DNA of 64,000 bases from an uncultured Aquimarina sp. (GTDB lineage: Bacteria > Bacteroidota > Bacteroidia > Flavobacteriales > Flavobacteriaceae): NCBI GenBank assembly GCA_947502885.1, contig CANNBP010000019.1, positions 1 to 64,000 of the forward strand, written 5' to 3'. The notes under the pieces were generated by a model that worked only from the letters and a program-made list of their open reading frames with translations, did not search any database and was not told where the DNA came from. Of this stretch, positions 34,360-43,471 are shown piece by piece. Position 1 is the stretch's first letter, and each line of letters starts with the position of its first letter. The translations under genes were made by a program, and so were the position numbers.

Positions 34360-34809
34360 TCATATATTATAACTATACGTATAAAACTCTTCATCTTGTA
34401 CAAACCCAATTCTTTCGTACAGTTTTTGGGCCATAAAATTATCTTTAGCTGTTCCTAAATCCACTCGGATAGCTCCTATTTTCTTAGCCAAACCAAAAGA
34501 AGATTTTATCAATTTTTCTGCTATCCCATTTTTACGATATTCTTTAGCAACAAATAAGTCATTTAAAACAACTATTTTACCCAACGACACAGAACTAAAC
34601 GAAAAATAATTTAAAACAAAACCAGTAGGTATGTTTTGTTCATTATAGGCTATGTATACTTTAGCTTCATTATTTTCTAGCCTTTCTTTTAAATAGTTTT
34701 TATATCGAGGTACATCTGAAGGTTTTTTATAAAAAACCATATACTGATCAAAAAGGTTTACCAAATCATCTAATTGTTCGGTTTCTGCCTCAATAATTCT
34801 AATATTCAT
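34360..34809 (-). CDS. GNAT-family N-acetyltransferase, 149 aa
   Basis: A compact GNAT domain. The acetyl-CoA-binding segment reads LNDLFVAKEYRKNGIAEKLI (a V-x-x-x-x-R-x-x-G-I/A motif) near residues 84-103, followed by VDLGTAKDNFMAQKLYERIGF, the C-terminal motif B. Substrate cannot be inferred. It is the last of three GNAT genes transcribed together away from the MocR regulator; 22 bp separate it from the preceding one. The three share only the fold, so they are not recent duplicates, apart from the two upstream ones, which resemble each other. Confidence 0.85.
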   Translation of the reverse strand: MNIRIIEAETEQLDDLVNLFDQYMVFYKKPSDVPRYKNYLKERLENNEAKVYIAYNEQNIPTGFVLNYFSFSSVSLGKIVVLNDLFVAKEYRKNGIAEKLIKSSFGLAKKIGAIRVDLGTAKDNFMAQKLYERIGFVQDEEFYTYSYNI

Positions 34810-34831
34810 TTTTACTATTGTTTTAAAAAAA

Positions 34832-35377
34832 TTAATAATTCTTCACTGGATATTTCACCAGTGTTTTACCATAAACCCAATGTTCAAAAGTCTGACTTCC
34901 TATAGTAAAGAAATCTTCTCCAATAATATCATACCCTTCCCTTTCATAAAACTTAAGAGTCCTTTTATTAGATTTTAGTGTAGACAACCATAAATATTCA
35001 TTACCAATACTTTTTACTTTATCTACAACTAATTTTTCAAGCTTGGCCCCTACTCCTTCCGAAACAAAACTTGGCAAAACATATATTCGCTGTAACTTAC
35101 TAACGTTACAATACTTTGTTAGCTCTGATGAAGCATTTAATTGAAGCTTAGCATACCCTAAAGCAATATTCGAGATCGTATCTTCTGCTATCCAATATTG
35201 ATTTTCTTTGTTAACAAGGCTATTGTATATTTTCTGTACCCCAAATGCATTTTTCATATAAGCATCTATATCTTCTTCGTTTTTAAAAAGATGTCTATAA
35301 TAAACATCAAAAGTTGCTTTTCCTAACGAAGAAATCGATTCCGCATCACCTGTATTAGCTATTCTTATGGTTATCAT
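34832..35377 (-). CDS. GNAT-family N-acetyltransferase, 181 aa
   Basis: GNAT fold with N-terminal MITIRIANTGDAESISSLG, an acetyl-CoA-binding region LQRIYVLPSFVSEGVGAKLE near residue 95 (canonical R-x-x-G replaced by SEGVG), and WLSTLKSNKRTLKFYEREGY. It ends with EHWVYGKTLV. It aligns along its whole length with the next gene upstream (35410-35934), which suggests a tandem duplication followed by divergence. Substrate unknown. Confidence 0.85.
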   Translation of the reverse strand: MITIRIANTGDAESISSLGKATFDVYYRHLFKNEEDIDAYMKNAFGVQKIYNSLVNKENQYWIAEDTISNIALGYAKLQLNASSELTKYCNVSKLQRIYVLPSFVSEGVGAKLEKLVVDKVKSIGNEYLWLSTLKSNKRTLKFYEREGYDIIGEDFFTIGSQTFEHWVYGKTLVKYPVKNY

Positions 35378-35409
35378 AAGTTTTTAATCTTTTTTTATGT
35401 CTAAATAAA

Positions 35410-35934
35410 TTAGTTTCGTTTTAAATTGACTTTCATAACCCAAAATTCAAAGTTTTCTTTTCCAATACTAAAAAGATGTTCTCCTATTATTTTATAATTG
35501 TTTCTTTTATAAAAATTAACTGCCTTCTCATTTTCTTTCAATACAGAAAGCCACAAATATTCTTGTTTACTAGCTAATCCAGCCTCAAAAATTAATTTCT
35601 GCAATTTCCCTCCTATACCTTTGGATATATAGTCATCTAAAAAGTATATCTTTTGAAGTTTACAAACATCTTGACTATCAATAAAACTTGATGGTGAGTG
35701 TAGTTGTAACTTTGCATAGCCTATTGGTAATTTCTTATCAAAAACAATCCAATACATATTGTTTGGCCTAACAATACTATTCTTTATTTTTTCTAATGAG
35801 AATGTTCTATCCAAATATTCCATCAGATCTTTTTTATCACTAAACAAATGCCCAAATGCCTGATCAAATGTCACAGACCCTAAATATGAAATATCATTAA
35901 CATCATCTATTGTCGCTGTCCTGATAGCAATCAT
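35410..35934 (-). CDS. GNAT-family N-acetyltransferase, 174 aa
   Basis: GNAT fold: MIAIRTATIDDVNDISYLGS at the N-terminus, LQKIYFLDDYISKGIGGKLQ as acetyl-CoA-binding motif and WLSVLKENEKAVNFYKRNNY near the C-terminus. It is paralogous to the protein at 34832-35377 (shared FDxxFxHLF/YRHLF, AKLQL and LQxIY blocks). It starts only 4 bp after the stop of the DUF1272 gene, so the two are translationally linked. Substrate unknown. Confidence 0.85.
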   Translation of the reverse strand: MIAIRTATIDDVNDISYLGSVTFDQAFGHLFSDKKDLMEYLDRTFSLEKIKNSIVRPNNMYWIVFDKKLPIGYAKLQLHSPSSFIDSQDVCKLQKIYFLDDYISKGIGGKLQKLIFEAGLASKQEYLWLSVLKENEKAVNFYKRNNYKIIGEHLFSIGKENFEFWVMKVNLKRN

Positions 35935-35938
35935 ATGA

Positions 35939-36229
35939 TCATCTATTATTGGGTTTTATTGACTTAAATTTTTGTAAAATATCTTTAAAAACACTTTGTT
36001 GAACAGGCTTATGCATTACTTTAGAACTTATAGGGTATTTATCCAAATATCCTGAAGGTCTAATTGGTCTTTTTTCAAATCCACCTCCACAATTAGGACA
36101 AACATTCTCCAAAACCGTATCGACACAATCTTTACAAAATGTGCATTCAAAAGTACATATCATCGCATCATTACTGGTATTAGGTAACGATACATTACAA
36201 TTCTCACATGTAGGTCTTATCTCTAACAT
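35939..36229 (-). CDS. DUF1272-type zinc-ribbon protein, 96 aa
   Basis: Small protein rich in CxxC pairs: C8/C11, C25, C29/C32, C35 and C44/C47 in the order CENC, CTFECTFCKDC, CPNC, the hallmark of DUF1272. Two treble-clef or ribbon zinc sites are likely. The C-terminal half is basic and low in structure. Family function is unknown. It lies between a PPOX-fold gene (51 bp upstream) and a GNAT gene (4 bp downstream) in a minus-strand set divergent from the MocR regulator. Confidence 0.88.
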   Translation of the reverse strand: MLEIRPTCENCNVSLPNTSNDAMICTFECTFCKDCVDTVLENVCPNCGGGFEKRPIRPSGYLDKYPISSKVMHKPVQQSVFKDILQKFKSIKPNNR

Positions 36230-36280
36230 AATACATCAAATTTAAAGGTTAATAATTAGGTTTATCTTAAATTCAAACAC

Positions 36281-36742
36281 CTATAATTTTTGCTGCTTTC
36301 TATACGCATGCTTCGCACTTTCTATCTGTTGTTGTTCTGTAGTTTCAGGATACAGAATATATTTTGGAGCGATTATTGGTTTTACCGAAGTAACATTAAT
36401 AACCATAATTGTTGAAAAAGGGAACTCACCTTTTGTTATTTGCATCAATGGTTCTGCAAAAGTCGAAAAAGAAGTATCTGTTTTTTTTACAATTTTCGCT
36501 TTACCTTTTAACTTAAACCCTTTCTGTACAAAAACGTCAATAAAACTCACACAAACATTTTCATTCTGATTTATATTCTTCACAGATTGTGGTGATGCGA
36601 TATTGGCTATCAAAATTGTAGATAAATCATAGTAAGTAAATACTTCTTTAGGTGATACATTAGGTTCGTTATCTATTGAAGATGTCGCCAACCAACATAA
36701 TACACTCCTATCCAAATATTCAATTATTTTATCTGTTAACAT
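36281..36742 (-). CDS. Pyridoxamine 5'-phosphate oxidase-fold (PPOX) protein, 153 aa
   Basis: A split-barrel flavin-binding fold is indicated by LCWLATSSIDNEPNVSPKEVF near residue 14, followed by ILIANIASPQSVKNINQNENVCVSF and the strand KGFKLKGKAKIVKK. Family members bind FMN, F420 or haem; true PNPO enzymes are larger and carry other motifs, so pyridoxal phosphate synthesis is not implied. It follows the second PPOX-like gene (36824-37489) by 81 bp on the same strand. Confidence 0.82.
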   Translation of the reverse strand: MLTDKIIEYLDRSVLCWLATSSIDNEPNVSPKEVFTYYDLSTILIANIASPQSVKNINQNENVCVSFIDVFVQKGFKLKGKAKIVKKTDTSFSTFAEPLMQITKGEFPFSTIMVINVTSVKPIIAPKYILYPETTEQQQIESAKHAYRKQQKL

Positions 36743-36823
36743 AATTCATTTCTGATTGATGATGATTTATAAAATATAAATTTCAAATGCTCAAATACAT
36801 AACATATCTATTTTATAGAGCAC

Positions 36824-37489
36824 TTATATACTATTGTTCTTCAAAATATAATCCAAAACGGCCTTAGGAGTCTTCACTCCTTCTTTTAACCCCTTATCAT
36901 GAATAGGGTTTCCAGCAACTTGCCTTAAAGGAACTATCCCTGCCCATATAGGTAAATTGTAATCGTCAGGTTCGTCAACAACTCCCTCTGCCCTAACTTT
37001 GGCAGAAGCCATGTCCATATTAATTTCTACAACCAAAGTTGCATTAAACTCTTTATCATTTGGCTGTCTAATATTATCCCAATGACCAGGAACCATATGA
37101 TTTAAAATACATTCTAGTGCTTTCATTTTTTTTCCTGGTTCATCAATTTTTTTTACACTACCAAAAACATTAACCGAACGATAGTTCGCAGAATGGTGAA
37201 ATGCAGATCGAGCAAGAACCAATCCATCTAAATGCGTTACAGAAAGACTTGCTTCTCCTGCCTCTAATAAACTAAGCATCATTCTATTTTTTAGTGATCC
37301 ATGTATATAAATTTTATCATCAGATCTTCCATAGGCCATAGGTATAACAATAGCCTTACCATCCCAAATGTATCCTATATTACATAAAAACGCTTTATCA
37401 AGAATACCGTTAATCTCATCTACGTCATAATTCGCTCTTTTTGGTCCTCGAACCACCTTATTTAATGCCGAAACTGAATACTTTGCCAT
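36824..37489 (-). CDS. PPOX-fold flavin-binding protein (nitroimidazole-resistance-like), 221 aa
   Basis: Start ATG 37489 (MAKYSVSALNKVVRGPKRA) is chosen: a -7 box lies 20 bp upstream and family members begin close to the RGPKRANYD motif; an extension to TTG 37591 would cross into the promoter and the divergent gene. Segments FLCNIGYIWDGKAIVIPMAYG, YIHGSLKNRMM and HHSANYRSVNVFGSV match the pyridoxamine-phosphate-oxidase-related flavin-binding family. It is divergent from the MocR-type regulator with only 82 bp between the starts, and this regulator class often controls a divergent PPOX or PLP-related gene. Confidence 0.85.
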   Translation of the reverse strand: MAKYSVSALNKVVRGPKRANYDVDEINGILDKAFLCNIGYIWDGKAIVIPMAYGRSDDKIYIHGSLKNRMMLSLLEAGEASLSVTHLDGLVLARSAFHHSANYRSVNVFGSVKKIDEPGKKMKALECILNHMVPGHWDNIRQPNDKEFNATLVVEINMDMASAKVRAEGVVDEPDDYNLPIWAGIVPLRQVAGNPIHDKGLKEGVKTPKAVLDYILKNNSI

Positions 37490-37509
37490 ATTTAATTTTT
37501 TATTCAATT

Positions 37510-37517
37510 CAAAAGTA
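37510..37517 (-). promoter_or_regulatory. -7 promoter box (TACTTTTG) of the PPOX gene set
   Basis: Perfect TAnnTTTG match on the minus strand, 20 bp upstream of ATG 37489, in the 82-bp region shared with the divergent MocR-type gene. A MocR operator is likely here, but I could not define its direct repeats. Confidence 0.5.
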
Positions 37518-37571
37518 GTAGTTTTATGGTGTGTTCTACTGATCCAGTTTTTAAATAATAAATAGTCCGGT

Positions 37572-39065
37572 TTGTTTCCTTTCAAAAACAATATTACTCT
37601 AATTCGTAGTTCAAATCGTAATTTGTACTTACAATTATGCGATCAAATGATTACGTTTATAAAATCTGGAAAGTTACCACCAGCTACAAAACTACCAGGG
37701 TCTCGAAAACTGGCAGAGGATTTAAGTATTCATCGAAAAACTGTCATAGCCGCATACGAAGAGCTTATCTCTCAAGGGTGGATAGAAACCATACCTTCTA
37801 GAGGAACTTTTGTAACCTCATCATTGCCATTAGTTATTCCTAAAAAAATTAAACAAACTCCCATAGCGTCTCAAAAAAAGAAAAAAAGTGGTTTTTCATT
37901 TTTTAGTCGTCCAAATCTTATTCGTAAATCTGAGAACATCTTATCTGATCAGGTACTACGAATTGGTGACGGCGCTCCTGATCATAGATTGGCTCCTATA
38001 GAAGAAATTGCGAGAATATATCGTAATGTCACGAAAAAAAGCTATCATAGAGACTTATTAGATTATGGGTCTATTTATGGTAATATAGAATTACGAAAGA
38101 AATTAGCTTTATACCTTAATCAAACTAGAGGTCTTCATATTACCAGTGACAATATCTTAATCACTCGAGGAAGTCAAATGGGCATTTATCTTGCAGGCCA
38201 ATTACTCTTACCCCAAAAAAACAAAATAATTGTAGGTAATACTAACTATAAAACTGCTGATGATACCTTTATAGAGGCAGGCGGCATCTTAGAACAAGTT
38301 TCTGTTGATGATAATGGTTTAGACACAAATCAAATAGAAAGATTATGTCAAGGCACATCTATTAGGGCTGTTTATGTAACTTCTCATCATCATCACCCAA
38401 CAACGGTTACACTTTCTGCTCAAAGAAGAATGCATCTACTTCAACTAGCACAACAATATAATTTTGCTATTATAGAGGATGATTATGATTATGATTTTCA
38501 TTATGCTAACGCCCCTATTCTACCTTTAGCGAGTAATGATATTAACGGAAACGTTGTTTATATTGGTGGTTTTACCAAAATGATAGCTCCAGCAATGCGT
38601 ATCGGGTATCTTATAGCTCCAAAAGATTTTGTTGATGAAGCTGCAAGGCTAAGAGCAATCATAGACAGGCAAGGAGACACCATTTTAGAACAAGTTCTTG
38701 CTCAAATGCTTACTACGGGAGATGTACAAAGACACATTAACAAAGTTCTTAGAACATACAAAAATAGGCGAGATTTGTTTTGCAAATTGTTAGAAGAGAA
38801 ACTCGGTAATTATTTTAGTTTTGATATCCCTAAAGGAGGAATGGCTATTTGGGTAAAATTACACAAATCTTACAACTGGGATATCGTTTGTTCTGAAGCT
38901 AAAAAGCATAATCTAATCATTACTCCAGATTGGCGCAGATATGACAATGACAACTCTGGGCACAATGGAATTCGTTTAGGGTTTGCTACACTAAATAAAG
39001 AAGAAATATATGAAGCTATAAATCGTTTAATCCTTGTATTTAAGATAATAGAAACAAAACAATAA
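37572..39065 (+). CDS. MocR/PdxR-type (GntR HTH-aminotransferase) transcriptional regulator, 497 aa
   Basis: Start is TTG at 37572: an in-frame stop lies 9 bp upstream and the first in-frame ATG (37647) would delete part of the winged helix. The HTH (about 10-85) reads LYLQLCDQMI, LPGSRKLAEDL and GWIETIPSRGTFV. The aminotransferase-like domain (about 130-490) has EDDYDYDFHY and the PLP-binding K336 in GGFTKMIAP, with PDWRRYDN and GIRLGFA near the end. MocR regulators sense PLP or PLP-amino acid adducts. Position suggests control of the divergent PPOX-DUF1272-GNAT set. The effector and targets are inferred only. Confidence 0.9.
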   Translation: MFPFKNNITLIRSSNRNLYLQLCDQMITFIKSGKLPPATKLPGSRKLAEDLSIHRKTVIAAYEELISQGWIETIPSRGTFVTSSLPLVIPKKIKQTPIASQKKKKSGFSFFSRPNLIRKSENILSDQVLRIGDGAPDHRLAPIEEIARIYRNVTKKSYHRDLLDYGSIYGNIELRKKLALYLNQTRGLHITSDNILITRGSQMGIYLAGQLLLPQKNKIIVGNTNYKTADDTFIEAGGILEQVSVDDNGLDTNQIERLCQGTSIRAVYVTSHHHHPTTVTLSAQRRMHLLQLAQQYNFAIIEDDYDYDFHYANAPILPLASNDINGNVVYIGGFTKMIAPAMRIGYLIAPKDFVDEAARLRAIIDRQGDTILEQVLAQMLTTGDVQRHINKVLRTYKNRRDLFCKLLEEKLGNYFSFDIPKGGMAIWVKLHKSYNWDIVCSEAKKHNLIITPDWRRYDNDNSGHNGIRLGFATLNKEEIYEAINRLILVFKIIETKQ

Positions 39066-39096
39066 CGATTTAAACGTGAAATACGTTCAAATCGCT
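39064..39096 (+). terminator. Probable terminator after the MocR-type gene
   Basis: 14-bp arms at 39064-39077 and 39083-39096 with two mismatches and a 5-nt loop, followed by ATTTTATT. It overlaps the stop codon of the gene. Confidence 0.6.
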
Positions 39097-39135
39097 ATTT
39101 TATTACTAGTCTATAAGTTAATCAGGATCTAGATC

Positions 39136-40602
39136 TTAATTTAAATCACTAACCAACACTTCCCATTCATTAAATTGCCCTCCCTTATCAACTCCTTCAT
39201 TACCATAAATAATATACATTTTATTATTTAATACACACATTTGATGTATGGTTTCAAACCCATCAGAGTTAGTCAAATTAGAATTTAATTCTGTATATGT
39301 ATTGTCAATTGTATTAAAGACACCAATAGTTGATTCCCTACCTGTGGTCATACCGTCATTATCTCTAACTTCAATTCGACCCGCTACATAAATAAGATTT
39401 TGACGTTTTTGAACAAAGGTAAAGTCTATTTCTTTATTCATTTCAAAAGCTTCAATATTTGTTGGGTTAGCTATTTCTATTTTATAGATGGTCTTTTTTG
39501 CTGGATTTCCAAGAAGCTTTGTACTTCCGCCAAAAACATAAAGATATCCATCTACAATTGTTCCTCTTGCCCCACTGCGTGCCTCTGGCATGGTAGCAAA
39601 CTCCACTAATGTTTCTGTATTCGTATCCCATTTAAACACCTTATCACCTTCAACATCATTTAAATCTCCTCCAATGATATAAATATTACCATCTAAGACA
39701 GCTACACCACATCTACTCAAAAATTTTCCATGTGAAGTAGACTTGGGATCATTTACAATATCCAAATCATACTCATTAATATATTGACCTCCTACAACAA
39801 CAAGTTTACTATTCACAATATGTAATTGCTTAGCTAGCAGATCACTCTTAAAAAACAACTTTTCAGTAACCATCGTATTATCTAAATCAAATTTTAACAG
39901 GCGTTCTGGGTTGCCATTACTGTTTGCCAATCCATCCTCACGAGTAACCATAAAAAAACTATTATCGCTATAGGAACCTACCATGCCAGGAGAACGGTTT
40001 GTTATAGCATTCGATTCAAACGTAAATGCTTTTGTAAAATTAAGTGTAGAAGATGATGGAATGAGATAATCATTGCTAGTTTTCTCTATTAATTCAAAAT
40101 TAAATTCAGATCCATCAGATTTTTTTATTGTTACTTTCAAAGAGTTTCCTTCACCAACTTCAAAATTCCAACTCCCTTCATTAGCAGTTAATATTGCACT
40201 ACTTTCATCTTGATACTTAATTAAAGATGATATTGAAGAACGGTAAAAATCTAATTTGGCTTCAGTGGGAGTCGACGCTTTGGTATTAATATCATATCGC
40301 TGTTTCCATAAAACACTTTGAATAGTATTACTCTCTCCAGTAAATATAAATTCATCATCTTGAACATTAAAATTAGCTGAAATGTCAATATTTTTACCAT
40401 CAGAGACAAGTTCCGCATTACTTACTTTCCATATTTTACTACCATCAGCAATAAGCAATTTTGTTGTTTCTTCTCTTAATTCACTAAGTGTAGGTTCTTT
40501 TTCTTTTTCTTTTTCTAGTTGTATGTTTTCATCGTCATTACCACAAGATAATAACAAGATTGTAAACATAATTAATACTAATGGGGCTTTAATTTTCTTC
40601 AT
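39136..40602 (-). CDS. Kelch-like beta-propeller lipoprotein, 488 aa
   Basis: Signal peptide with lipobox LLLSC (Cys 20) is followed by GNDDEN and an acidic/basic run EKEKEKEP. Residues about 40-190 resemble a lipocalin-like beta domain (SKIWKVSNAELVSDGKNI). Residues about 200-488 contain kelch-type blades with YIIGGDLNDVEG, YLYVFGGSTKLL and IYKIEI patterns. Absence of other membrane segments and the lipobox suggest a surface or periplasmic lipoprotein, probably binding protein or glycan. No enzyme motif is visible. It is a single gene, convergent with the MocR-type gene, divergent from the S9 peptidase. Confidence 0.8.
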   Translation of the reverse strand: MKKIKAPLVLIMFTILLLSCGNDDENIQLEKEKEKEPTLSELREETTKLLIADGSKIWKVSNAELVSDGKNIDISANFNVQDDEFIFTGESNTIQSVLWKQRYDINTKASTPTEAKLDFYRSSISSLIKYQDESSAILTANEGSWNFEVGEGNSLKVTIKKSDGSEFNFELIEKTSNDYLIPSSSTLNFTKAFTFESNAITNRSPGMVGSYSDNSFFMVTREDGLANSNGNPERLLKFDLDNTMVTEKLFFKSDLLAKQLHIVNSKLVVVGGQYINEYDLDIVNDPKSTSHGKFLSRCGVAVLDGNIYIIGGDLNDVEGDKVFKWDTNTETLVEFATMPEARSGARGTIVDGYLYVFGGSTKLLGNPAKKTIYKIEIANPTNIEAFEMNKEIDFTFVQKRQNLIYVAGRIEVRDNDGMTTGRESTIGVFNTIDNTYTELNSNLTNSDGFETIHQMCVLNNKMYIIYGNEGVDKGGQFNEWEVLVSDLN

Positions 40603-41144
40603 TTATTTAATTTTATTTAATCAATTCATACATACCTAAGAGTCGTTTTTTGTTCTACATAACACAATTACGTTCTAATAATACATAAAAAGTTACTAAA
40701 TAACTAAAAACATAATTTAAATTACCTAATCTATTTCAATACAAGTACCCCTCACGTAGTTTTATAAAAATGAAATAATAACTAACAAATACACAAACTC
40801 CTATTTGAACAATAATTTTGGAAACATATTTAACTTGTGTGCTTTTTTTTTTTAACTACCTGATACCCAATTTTAGGTTTAACATTTTCTTAAAAAAGTT
40901 ATTCATTTAGAATAACACTAAAAAAGCCTTTTCAAACATAATGATAATCGACCAAGAACCCAGCATCCAGAAAATCATCTAAGATTAATACTCTATTCAC
41001 TAAAATTTAACAATATAATGAGGAGAATTACAATTTAATCTTAATAATAAATTTTATAAGTAACAGAATATTTGCAATTTTGAAGCGAAATATTATTTCA
41101 TAATTACAGTCAGTCCATTATAATTTTAAGAAAAAATCTAAGAA
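40603..41144. other. Divergent intergenic region between the kelch lipoprotein and S9 peptidase genes
   Basis: 542 bp of very AT-rich DNA. It has an 11-T run (40843-40853) and one near-consensus -7 box AATATTTG (41067-41074) about 70 bp upstream of the peptidase ATG. No ORF, tRNA or stable hairpin was recognised. Confidence 0.6.
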
Positions 41145-43418
41145 ATGAAATTTTTACAAACATTATCAATGTTGTGTTGTTTATTCTTTATCCTTTCATG
41201 CAACAAAAAAATTGATGAAATTACCGAAAAAGACTATGAAAATGCAGTAAGTTATATGTATGCAAATTACAACAACAAAACAGCATTTAATCTCTCTACA
41301 TCGGTAAAATGGTTTAAAGATAACTCTGGAGTATGGTTTATAGCGCATAGCCCTCAAGGAAAGATATATAAGACTTTAAACTTTAAAGAAAATCAAGTAA
41401 AACCTCTATTTGATCATCAAAAACTAGCTATTTCCTTAAGTAAAATCATTAAAGATAAGGTGAATGAAAATGATTTATCCATAACAAACATTCAATATGA
41501 AAAAAATGGTAGTTTATCGTTTACGGCGTATCAAAAAAATTTCATTCTAAATGAAGAAACTTATAATATTACTGAAAAGAAAGAAGATAAAGTAGATTCT
41601 AATAATTTAAACCAAAGCATTTCTCCAGACGAGAAATGGGTTGCATTTATCAAAGATTACAATCTCTATGTTAAATCAACATCTTCTAAACAGGAACTTC
41701 AACTGACCAATGATGGCGAAAAAGGTTATGAATACGGAACATGGTACGGTTGGTTTGATACTATCGAAGGTGAAAACGGAGAAAGACCAAAACATTTTTA
41801 CATCAATTGGTCTGAAGATTCTAAATGGATTACAACCAATGTGGTTGATTTTAGGAATGCAGAAAAAATGTATTTACTAGATGCTAGCGTTGATTCTTTA
41901 TACAGGCCTAAGCTTTTATCATATTACAGAGGTTCCCCTGGTGACACCACAATGGTTCATACAAAACCCGTATTTTTTAATATTGACACAAAAAAAGAGG
42001 TAAAAACGATACTTCCAAAAAACACACATATAAATGGTGCATATCATGAATGGACAATGAGACCAGATATTATCATTGGAGGTTATCGAGAAAGAGGATA
42101 TCAAAAAGAAAAAATATTTCGTTTTGATTTAAAAACTAAAACATCTAAAATTTTATTTACTGAAGAAAGTAAAACCAATATAGGCACGTTCTCTTATAGA
42201 CAAATTAAAAACAAAGAAAAGATACTAATTCTTTCTGAAAAAAGTGGCTGGAGGCAATTATACATTGTAGACATAAACACAGGAACTACAACACCTCTTA
42301 CTCAAGGAAACTATTATGTTCATTCTATAAAACATATCGATGAACAAAATGAAACCATTTATTTTACAGCTTCTGGAAAGGAAAAAGATAGCAACCCGTA
42401 CCATCAAAAAGTATATAAAATTACTTTTGAAGGAGAAATTACTTTATTAACACCAGAAGAAACTCATCATAAGGTTACTTTTTCTAAAGATGGAACATAT
42501 TTTGTTGATAATTACTCTACCATTAATACCCCAACAAAAACAGTTCTAAGAGCATCTAAAGATGGTGAAATTTTATCAGAATTAACAACAGCTGATGTTT
42601 CGATTGCCATATCCAAAGGCTGGAAAGCCCCTGAAGTTTTTGAATTAACAGGAAAAGATGGTAAAACGACAATTTATGGTGCCTTATGGAAACCTGCTAA
42701 TTTTGATCCATCCAAATCTTATCCTATTATTGATGCCACTTATACTGGACCACATACACAATTATTTCCAAAATCTTTTGACCATATTTTTAACAAACAA
42801 TCCCTTGCAGAATTAGGCTTTGTTGTGATTGTTGTTGATGGGTTGGGGACTTTTGGTCGTTCTAAAGAGTTTCATAATCATTCATACAAAAATATGCAAA
42901 ACAACCTCGAAGATCATGTTTTAGCAATTAAACATTTAAGAAAAAAGTATTCGTGGATTGATCCAAACAAAGCTGGTATTTTTGGACATTCAGCGGGAGG
43001 TTATGACACTGGTAGAGCAATGTTGGCTTTTCCTGATACGTATAAAGTTGGAGTATCTAGTTCTGCTAACCATGATTTTAGAATGGAAAAGGCTTGGTGG
43101 CCCGAAATGTATCAAGGGTGGCCTGTAGACAGCACATATCATAAAATTTCGAATATAACGAATGCAAAAAATCTAGAAGGTAAATTACTTTTAGTACATG
43201 GAGGTATAGATGAAAATGTAAATCCATCTTCAACCTATAAATTTGCAGAAGCATTAATAAACGCTGATAAAAACTTTGATTTATTAATACTACCAAGTCA
43301 AAGACATTCTTATAAAGGTAAATCACGAAATTATTTTATAAAAAGGAAATGGAATTATTTTGTAGAACACTTAGGCAATAAAACACCTATATGGGACTTT
43401 AAGTGGAGTTATAAATAA
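41145..43418 (+). CDS. DPP IV-like prolyl oligopeptidase-family serine peptidase (S9B), lipoprotein, 757 aa
   Basis: Lipobox ILSC near residue 19 indicates an exported lipoprotein. An N-terminal DPP IV beta-propeller (about 40-490, with SPDEKWVAFIKDYNLYV) precedes the alpha/beta-hydrolase domain. Catalytic residues are S616 in GHSAGG, D689 in GGIDENV and H721 in QRHSY. Family knowledge: removes N-terminal dipeptides, preferring X-Pro, in the periplasm. It would complement the secreted endopeptidases of this window by breaking down released peptides, which is inference. A strong terminator follows. It is divergent from the kelch lipoprotein gene with a 542-bp gap. Confidence 0.93.
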   Translation: MKFLQTLSMLCCLFFILSCNKKIDEITEKDYENAVSYMYANYNNKTAFNLSTSVKWFKDNSGVWFIAHSPQGKIYKTLNFKENQVKPLFDHQKLAISLSKIIKDKVNENDLSITNIQYEKNGSLSFTAYQKNFILNEETYNITEKKEDKVDSNNLNQSISPDEKWVAFIKDYNLYVKSTSSKQELQLTNDGEKGYEYGTWYGWFDTIEGENGERPKHFYINWSEDSKWITTNVVDFRNAEKMYLLDASVDSLYRPKLLSYYRGSPGDTTMVHTKPVFFNIDTKKEVKTILPKNTHINGAYHEWTMRPDIIIGGYRERGYQKEKIFRFDLKTKTSKILFTEESKTNIGTFSYRQIKNKEKILILSEKSGWRQLYIVDINTGTTTPLTQGNYYVHSIKHIDEQNETIYFTASGKEKDSNPYHQKVYKITFEGEITLLTPEETHHKVTFSKDGTYFVDNYSTINTPTKTVLRASKDGEILSELTTADVSIAISKGWKAPEVFELTGKDGKTTIYGALWKPANFDPSKSYPIIDATYTGPHTQLFPKSFDHIFNKQSLAELGFVVIVVDGLGTFGRSKEFHNHSYKNMQNNLEDHVLAIKHLRKKYSWIDPNKAGIFGHSAGGYDTGRAMLAFPDTYKVGVSSSANHDFRMEKAWWPEMYQGWPVDSTYHKISNITNAKNLEGKLLLVHGGIDENVNPSSTYKFAEALINADKNFDLLILPSQRHSYKGKSRNYFIKRKWNYFVEHLGNKTPIWDFKWSYK

Positions 43419-43426
43419 TATATATC

Positions 43427-43465
43427 ATAGCCTTTTCTTTGTCTAGAAAAGGCTATTTTTTTTTA
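43427..43465 (+). terminator. Rho-independent terminator of the S9 peptidase gene
   Basis: A 12-bp stem ATAGCCTTTTCT / AGAAAAGGCTAT, 6-nt loop, then nine T. The next gene begins only 7 bp after the T run. Confidence 0.93.
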
Positions 43466-43471
43466 TAAATT

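Noticed and set aside
37490..37591. N-terminal extension of the PPOX-like protein to TTG 37591
   Set aside because: It would run through its own -7 box and overlap the start of the divergent MocR-type gene; ATG 37489 fits the family start.
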